Source: Patiria miniata (taxonomy: Eukaryota; Echinodermata; Asteroidea; Valvatida; Asterinidae). From it: a stretch of 64,000 nt of DNA. The position numbers and the translations under genes are program-made. The stretch lies in the NCBI RefSeq assembly GCF_015706575.1, contig NW_024037067.1, positions 2,091,371-2,155,370 of the forward strand. The letters are read 5' to 3'. The notes beneath the pieces are model-generated. The model ran no database searches, was not told the DNA's origin, and saw only the letters and a program-made list of their open reading frames with translations. Of the stretch, positions 58,101 to 64,000 are shown piece after piece (within the stretch, counting starts at the first letter, position 1; each line of letters begins with the position of its first letter).

Positions 58101-58879
58101 GGACTGTCACATGGCTCGATTCTTCCATCTTCAAGAAGACTTTTCACCTGTCGGGTTATTTCTTCTTGCTCCACGGTCGGATATCTTCTGGGCCTTTGCT
58201 TTACAGGCACTGCATCACCGGTATTGATGTGGTGCTTGACCCAGTCTGTACGGCCTATGTCCCGATCTCCCTTAGAGAAGACGTCTTGGTAGTCCCTCAA
58301 TAACTTCGCGATATCACTATGGTGCTCCTGATCAACCTCAGTCTTACACCGATTAAACAGATCAACAAGGTGCTCGGGCACATCTAGTCGGGCCGCTTTT
58401 TGTGACTCCACATCTCGTGTGCTTTCAATCTCCTTCTCACCTACAGGTGTGAGGTAACCCGCCATAGTTCCCCTATGAACTACACACTCTCTCTTGCCTG
58501 GATTGAAAACTCTAACCGGTAACACCTCTTGATCAGCATCAACTACTGCTCGGGCAACGATCATCCCCTTGTTCGCAATCTCGCTGCGGTCGACTGGCTC
58601 TAGAATTCCAAGACCGTTATGCTTCGCTTTTCCACTAACATGTCCCTGCAAGATTGCCTCATGTCCAGGTGGCACTCTGGTCGTCCGTCCAACGACTATC
58701 CTCGCACAGAATGCTGCTCCATAATCATCGCTGCATTTCACCCTTTCTCCATTTACTGTGAGCTCAAGTGTCCTAAGTTGAGTGACCAGCATGTTGGTAC
58801 AAAAAATCCATACCCAGGATTCCATCCATGGAGTGTAAATTTCCGAAGGTCGCGTACACTGGATGTGTCGTTCTTCCAA
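57870..58879 (-). pseudogene. Gypsy RT first half
   Basis: The frame carries the linker after protease (LELTVNGERVKCSDDYGAAF), then RT fingers: VKHHINTGDAVPVKQRPRRY, GRIEPCDSPWAANVVLVKKK, RFCIDYRRLNSLTIKDAYPI and the first catalytic Asp in FSTLDLAAGYWQVEL. After FVVRGGLY about six residues expected before FGLCNAP are lacking and the frame shifts near 57870-57880. A second frameshift near 58790 separates it from protease. Confidence 0.9.
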
Positions 58880-59255
58880 CCTGTAACTCCACCCAGGCGC
58901 TACCTAATGTCACTATCCGCGAACCATCAGCATTTTTAATGCACGAACCCTCATTAGAAAGATGAGGCCTATTCTCAGGTGAGATCTTGTGGTAGAGAGT
59001 AGATGACAGAAACGTGTCTGTTGCCCCGGTGTCCACCAGAAGCTTCACCTGCTGTCCCCTCACCACTGCTGGTACAAACATGCCCCTTTTCACTCTTTCT
59101 GCTGTTGCAATTGAATTGGTAATTGCATGACCCTTGTCTACTGGTTTGTCTCGTGGACAACGGTCTTGTGGCCCTCTTCTCCTCCCAGCTTTCCCTCGGG
59201 CCCTGGGGTCAGCTGCGATCCATTTCCCGACCCGTGTCTCTTTGCTGGCGGCCAT
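58773..59255 (-). pseudogene. Gypsy aspartic protease region
   Basis: The frame holds RGQQVKLLVDTGATDTFLSS, with the D-T-G active site near 59030, and later GNLHSMDGILGMDFLYQHAG, the conserved Gly-Met-Asp-Phe-Leu flap-side motif. It overlaps the gag frame by about 118 bp in a different register, which could reflect a normal gag-pol frameshift or decay. The protease would cut the gag-pol polyprotein. Confidence 0.85.
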
Positions 59256-60639
59256 TTACAGTCACGAGCGAAATGTCCTTTCCTCTCGCAACTGAAGCAC
59301 ACAATGTCCTCTCTAGGTCGTCTCCTGTAGGAGGTACTCGGAACGCCTTCTGTCATGTTTGGCTTGTCGTTCCCTGCACCTGTAGGTCTCCCTTGCACCA
59401 GGTTAGCCACCCACGCTTTTGTCTCTTCTTGAGCTCTTTGTATGGCCTCTGCCATCCGTTTCTGGCTATTTCTTACGAAATCTTCCAGCTTTTCCACCGA
59501 AGAGTCATTTTGTCCCTCTAGTACTCGTGCTTGCTTTGGGTTGCGATTGGGCCTCTGTTGTTCCACCTTGAGGAAACTCTCTGTCGCCATTGCTGCCCTT
59601 ATAGCCTCATCGAGTGTCTTTGGCTGTGTCCTGAAGATTCCTTCACGGATGGCCTGGTCCTCTATTGCATCCGAAAAGTGACCTCTCGCTAGGCGATCCT
59701 TCCCTTCGTCTGCTATCTCAGGATATGCCAGCGTGGCCAACTCCCTGATTGACTGACCTAGTTCCTCAGTGTTTCCTTTGGTCCCTGTCGTCTGCAACGC
59801 AGCTCCATCAAGTGGTTTTCCGACAATTGGCCCGGTCCGAATCTCCTCTCCAGCCTGTCTTTTAATTCTTTATACGTCATCGTTTGACTACCATCCGGAC
59901 TGTTTGATAGCACCTTCACCGCTATCCCCTGCAAGCTCGCAGCCAAGAAGACTTTAGCTTGTTCGTCCGTCCACCCGTTAGCGAGTTTGCACGCTTCAAA
60001 ATGCTGCCAAAAATCCCTCCATACAGTCTTGCCGTTGTACCGATCTGGTACGATATTAGGTCGCTTCAACTCTGCAGGCGAACGGCCGTCTCTCTTCACT
60101 TCAACCACCGGCTCTCGCCTATCTAGGCTAGACCTGTCCTCGCCTGAAACTTGCTTTTCTGGCTCTGATGCTCTTCCGGCTGCACCTGCTGAGAAATTTC
60201 TCTCCATTGACCACCCTTTTTCTGTATCAGCATTACTCTTGATTTCTTGATGGGACACTTCTACCGTTGTTGAAGATGTGACTGGTGTATTTGTAGGTAC
60301 CAGTAATGAAGACGATAGTGTAGGATACCTGGTTCTGGGTTTTGGCGTAGGTCTGCACCTTGGCATAGGTGTTGACGATGATATCAGGCTACTTGATGCA
60401 TCTCTTACAGTGTCAAGGTATCTGAAACTCGTTGTTGGTAACTCCACTTGGGCACCTGCCTCTGCATCCACCTGCCGACTTTCAAGTCGCACCCTTCTCG
60501 TCTCCAGTTTCTCTAGCTGTTCATGGAGTTGACCCAATTTTGCCCAGAGCTTCTCAGTCTCAACTTCTAGGCGTTGTTGCTCCTCTATCAGTTCCTCTAT
60601 TAGTACCGGTCTAGGTTGGTTTGCTTGTTTCTTGTCCAT
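59138..60639 (-). pseudogene. Gypsy gag with CCHC knuckle
   Basis: It begins with an ATG at 60637-60639 and a predicted coiled coil (LIEELIEEQQRLEVETEKLW). A capsid-like region follows (WRDFWQHFEACKLANGWTDE, KVFLAASLQGIAVKVLSNSP, ELKDRLERRFGPGQLSENHL). A one-base shift near 59780 moves to the next frame, which continues ELGQSIRELATLAYPEIADE and the zinc knuckle C-F-S-C-x4-H-x4-C (IVCFSCERKGHFARDCKW). Gag would package element RNA into particles. The shift is probably a mutation, since the gag sequence is colinear across it. Confidence 0.88.
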
Positions 60640-60730
60640 GACGTACGCCTATCTGGGTGACTCTGTCCTAGGTAGGTGATTGTTTGCTCGTAGTTCGTGA
60701 TGGGTTCTGTGTTGTGTAATCCTAGCGCCT

Positions 60731-60748
60731 ATCCCACTTCTGACACCA
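60731..60748 (-). promoter_or_regulatory. Gypsy primer-binding site (tRNA-Leu type)
   Basis: The plus strand spells ATCCCACTTCTGACACCA, the 3' end of many tRNA-Leu species including CCA. The minus-strand RNA would therefore pair with that tRNA. It lies 2 bp from the LTR edge, as expected for reverse-transcription priming. Confidence 0.85.
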
Positions 60749-60750
60749 TT

Positions 60751-61507
60751 TGTGACGGTCTTGTGTCGACGATGCCTTGGATATTGCTCTCTGCCGACCC
60801 GACGAGCGGCTGTGGGGAAGGCCAGGGGAACAGGTCCGTTTTGGGGCAGTCTACCGCCAGGAGCTCAGGGAACACACTCACTCGCGCTCTCACGCAAACC
60901 TCACGAACACACTCGGGGAAGGGTTAACGTCCAATGAATAGATCAGACACTCGGGTATTTAGGGCCTCACTGCTTTATTATAACCACTTGAAGACCCAAT
61001 AAGATGCGTCCTACTTACGTGCGTCCTACTAAGGTGTGTCCTACGTAGGTGTGTCCTACTTAGGTGTGTCCTGCTCAATGATAAGAATTGGCCCCTTTCC
61101 AATAATCGTCGAGAACTGGAACGCTTCCCGTACCAACCAGATTTCCTAATCCCTGCACTCACCGGAACTAAACCAGTGCTCTTCCTGAGTGAAAGACTGA
61201 CCACAGCTGTACTACACACGCTTCAGCAACTCCAAGTCTCTGAGCGGGAACTGTGCTACGCTTCGCGCCACAATTAACAGCTAAAGCACACAACGTGAGC
61301 AGTGCAATGGGAGAGTGCAATCCATGGACGAGTGAAATGGACGAGTGAAATTGAAGAGAGTGAGTGCGCGCGCGACATGCGCTTATATACCCGCGCTGGG
61401 TACCAACCAGCCACGCTACTCGCGCGCTGTACAACGGACAGAAGTCCGCGTACCAACCAACTAAACTACGGTGAACCTAGCGCGCCAATATTAACTGTTC
61501 CGCTACA
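60751..61507 (-). mobile_element. Gypsy 5' LTR (right copy)
   Basis: 757 bp. In element orientation it starts TGTAGCGGAAC and ends CCGTCACA. It is followed outward by GTAC (61508-61511), matching GTAC at 52222-52225 before the left LTR. It carries a minus-strand TATATAAG (61382-61389) and AATAAA (60974-60979). It is close in sequence to 52226-52964 except for a few substitutions and short indels (for example an extra GAATGGACGAGT-like stretch near 61332). Confidence 0.9.
61382..61389 (-). promoter_or_regulatory. TATA box of the gypsy LTR
   Basis: TATATAAG on the minus strand, in a GC-rich setting (CGCGGG before it), upstream of the minus-strand poly(A) signal. The same motif is at 52839-52846 in the left copy. 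Confidence 0.6.
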
Positions 61508-61565
61508 GTACGTACGAATTACTAAACCGTACGTACGAATTAATAAATCGCACGTACGAATTACT

Positions 61566-61823
61566 CAGTGGCGTACCCACGGGAGGGGGGGGGGCGTGGG
61601 GGCAGTGGCGTAGCCAGGAATTTTTCAGTGGGGGGGGGGGGGGGGCGCTGGGGGGCTGGAACATTTCATGGGGGGGTGTCATGTAGATCAATGATAATTT
61701 CTTTTAGAAACTCAATATCTCAGTGGGGGGCGACTGGTGGGCGACAAGGTTTCATGGGGGGGCTGTCACCCCCACGCCCCCCCCCCCCCCCCCACTGCGA
61801 CAGCCCCCCCACCATGAAACCTT

Positions 61824-61868
<45 letters not shown>

Positions 61869-62010
61869 ACTGAGATTTTGAGTTTCTAAAAAAAATTATC
61901 ATTGATCTACATGACGCCCCCCCCCCCCTCACCTGAAATGTTCCAGCCCCCCCCCCCCCCCCGGCGCCCCCCCCCCCTCCCCCACTGAAAAATTCCTGGC
62001 TACGCCACTG
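61566..62010. mobile_element. hAT-type MITE, right copy
   Basis: A 445-bp element with ends CAGTGGCGTACCCACG and CTGGCTACGCCACTG. It is flanked by the 8-bp duplication GAATTACT (61558-61565 and 62011-62018) inside the GTACGTAC-rich element. Very long G and C runs make its exact length uncertain. Confidence 0.82.
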
Positions 62011-62420
62011 GAATTACTAAATAGTACGTACGAATTACTAAATCGTACGTACGAATTACTAACCGTACGTACGAATTACTAATTATTTCGTACGTACGAT
62101 TTAGTAATTCGTACGTACGGTTTAGTAATTCGTACGTACGAATTAGATTTATTTTTAACCATGTCCTATCTTCACCGTACTGCACAGTCACTCCTTAGTC
62201 TGTCCAATATGGAGCTATATAGGTACGTCCATGGTCTGTTTAAGATAACAGTGCGAAGCTTACCCGCATGAAATGACATGCACACCTCAAAAGTATATAG
62301 CAAACGATGTAATTGCTACAGCGTGCAAAATGACCCCAAGAAAGTAAAGACAGTTGACTAGAATCGTAATTTCAGGTCCCCTTCAATTAATCCTAAAAGT
62401 GAGCGATTTTGTCTTTCAGG

Positions 62421-62896
62421 TAAAACACTTGATATAAACGTTAGAGAGAGATCGGACATTAGCGTTTTAATCATGAAAATGCAGCTGAAACCCCCAAACG
62501 GCATGAAGGTTAGCATTTGTTTGCTTAGCGACTTGTCATATGAGAGCGACAAAAAGAAGAACCTACATTTCCACAAGAATATGCGAGTTGCCCCCTGACG
62601 TTGTGAGCACATTGGCTGCAGATAAGCAGCTGTCGACGTACGTTGTTTGTGATATTTTGGGCGTCTGCAACCCTCCCCAAAAAGGCGCTTTTTCTATTCG
62701 AATCTTTTGCGGAAAAGTCAGGTCGGAAACTGACAAAGTAGCGATGACCTTTGCACTAATGTACATGTTAGGCTGCATCAGTGTACAGCTTGTTCTAGGG
62801 CTGCGCCCATTAGAAATACGCGGTGACGCGCTGAAAATAGACATTAACATCACTGTACAGTTAAAAAACTTTGCGATCGCTGTAAAGGTTACTTAA
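62421..62896 (+). pseudogene. Unrecognised coding-like frame with one frameshift
   Basis: After a TTTTGTCTTTCAG acceptor-like site the frame reads KTLDINVRERSDISVLIMKM, KPPNGMKVSICLLSDLSYES and KKKNLHFHKNMRVAP, then stops. A one-base shift in a C-run near 62590 opens PPDVVSTLAADKQLSTYVVC, GAFSIRIFCGKVRSETDKVA and RPLEIRGDALKIDINITVQL to the stop at 62894-62896. Together these give about 158 residues of protein-like composition. I do not recognise the family. It could be an exon of a host gene, a pseudogene, or transposon-derived. Confidence 0.4.
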
Positions 62897-63052
62897 TTCT
62901 TCAGCGGTAAACACGTCACTCACAATGGCACGGAACCGATACTGTTATGTACATGCCCGCAGGGGCGAATTGAGGTCTTTTTTGGGGGGGGGGGGGGTCC
63001 TCAGAAAATCAATGTTGAAAATGTAGACATGTTTTTTAGATGGGGGTGGGCT

Positions 63053-63150
63053 CAACCTCGTCCCCAGTGCTTACTTTATTTCCAACCGCGTTTCCTGAGA
63101 GAGCAGGTAGTGGTGGGCGCGTACTGCTCGACACCCTGGGCACGAGGTTG
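63053..63150. mobile_element. MULE-like MITE, copy 3, internally deleted
   Basis: 98 bp that keep both ends of the 512-514-bp element (CAACCTCGTCCCCAG and the CACGAGGTTG end) but lack most of the interior. It is flanked by the 9-bp duplication GGGTGGGCT (63044-63052 and 63151-63159). Confidence 0.9.
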
Positions 63151-63419
63151 GGGTGGGCTCAGACTATATTTTAAACGGGGGCGCTGTTCAATTGCGAGAA
63201 TTATTAACACCACATTGATAGTGTACAAATACCCCCGTAACCAGCATGCTCTGACCATGGAGGAATAAGTGCACAGGTGTATCTATACCAGTGTTATTGA
63301 GTTTTGATAGCAGAGCAGGGGTGGGGGATCATTATTTTGGGGTGCATTTATATGGAAAGAAATATTTTTCACAGTGCTGGGGGCCGGGGAAAGGTTCAGG
63401 CCGGGATGTCCATGGCGCT

Positions 63420-64000
63420 GCAAGGTAAAACACGGAACTCTAACAACAGAGCGCCTTCCCGTTTCAAGTCTCCAACCAAAGAAATGCGAACTGTTGCGGA
63501 GGATATGAGACAATTATCAACATCAAAATTAAAACATTATCATCACTTTTAATAAAAGTGAGGCATCGGTAAACACCCCCCCCCCCTCCAACGGCAAAGT
63601 AACTAGTTACACGTACATTTTATTAACGTGCATTAGGCCCGTATATACCCGTCGCGCTGCCTGGGTATTAAAACGCAGAACTGTAAAATATAGCTCTTCC
63701 CGTGTTCATTTTCTGACTTGCTAAAACGGGGAACTCTAAAAGCAGAGGGTCTTTCCGGGTTCATTTTTCAACGAAAACATTTCTAGGAGTTGTTGAGGAT
63801 ATAATACATTTATCCAAATTAAACTTAAAACCTTGTGATGATTTTTAATGTTGGTTCTGTTGCAATAAAGATGCCCCCTCCTAGCATCGGAGCCAGTACG
63901 CGTATACTGCACATACCGTGCAATAGGCCTATTTGCACAAAAAACATGGGTGGGTAAAACGCGGAACTCTCATTTTAAAAGGTCTTCCCGGGTGAATTTC
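63420..64000. repeat. ~237-bp satellite, inverted orientation, continuing past the edge
   Basis: The reverse complement of the 36411-39388 unit is clear from about 63720 (GAACTCTAAAAGCAG, TTTTTAATGTTGGTTCTG, GTGCAATAGGCCTATTTGCA) to the end. More diverged units lie at about 63420-63560 and 63630-63720. The array is cut by the window edge. Confidence 0.88.

Larger units (their letters stand above)
52095..62165. mobile_element. GTACGTAC-rich inverted-repeat element, split by the gypsy insertion
   Basis: The left arm (about 52095-52225) has AGATAGGACATGGTTAAAAA followed by several 21-bp units CGTACGTACGAATTACTAAA(C). The right arm (62020-62165) is its reverse complement. The gypsy LTR region sits between them with GTAC on both sides. 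Before that insertion this was a short palindromic repeat element. Confidence 0.75.

Overview
This is eukaryotic DNA: spliced host exons with GT..AG introns, a tRNA-headed SINE, several LINEs, a Ty3/gypsy element and many MITE-like elements. The repeat mix (pogo, Kolobok-, hAT-, piggyBac- and MULE-like families, long foldback elements, satellites) suits a marine invertebrate such as an echinoderm, hemichordate, cephalochordate or mollusc. I cannot name the species. There is nothing prokaryotic here.

Only one host gene is convincingly recognised. It is a penta-EF-hand gene of the peflin type (PEF1) on the minus strand. Four coding exons are visible: 33368-33409 (start codon), 32161-32388 (Gly/Pro/Tyr/Gln-rich N-terminus), 12828-12955 (first EF-hand) and 8912-8986 (second EF-hand loop, completed across an intron). 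The splice phases agree at every junction, and the gene should continue off the left edge or be undetected in 1-8900. Its second intron is about 19.2 kb and is stuffed with mobile elements.

Layout. 1-8000: a composite element with ~520-bp inverted repeats around broken LINE and gypsy fragments (1111-5314), then two adjacent TTAA-type MITEs. 8.9-33.4 kb: the PEF1 locus, holding a CR1/L2-type LINE end, a minus-strand LINE whose RT lacks the catalytic FADD box (15.3-18.7 kb), two TG..CA elements with 4-bp duplications (20659-23118 and 25092-26539), and a second minus-strand LINE (24.5-31.2 kb) split by one of those elements and by a nearly complete pogo transposon (26875-30529). 33.6-39.4 kb: a hAT-type MITE, tandem long palindromes, a 20-bp phased palindrome array and a ~237-bp satellite. 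42.3-44.9 kb: an L1/Tx1-like LINE fragment. 45.7-48.9 kb: MULE-like MITEs with 9-bp duplications, a piggyBac-like MITE and large hairpins. 49.5-52.1 kb: a foldback element enclosing nine or so 107-bp tandem repeats. 52.1-62.2 kb: a palindromic GTACGTAC-rich element split by a Ty3/gypsy retrotransposon (gag, protease, RT, RNase H and integrase on the minus strand, plus an extra C2H2 zinc-finger frame after integrase). 62.4-64 kb: an unrecognised coding-like frame, a deleted MULE-like copy and the satellite again, inverted.

The mobile elements are nearly all inactivated by frameshifts, stops or deletions. Target-site duplications allow the nesting order to be read in several places. The observations most worth a second look are the zinc-finger frame in the gypsy element, the duplicated LTR plus flank beside it, the hairpins that share one core sequence, the tandem long palindromes and the composite long-TIR element.
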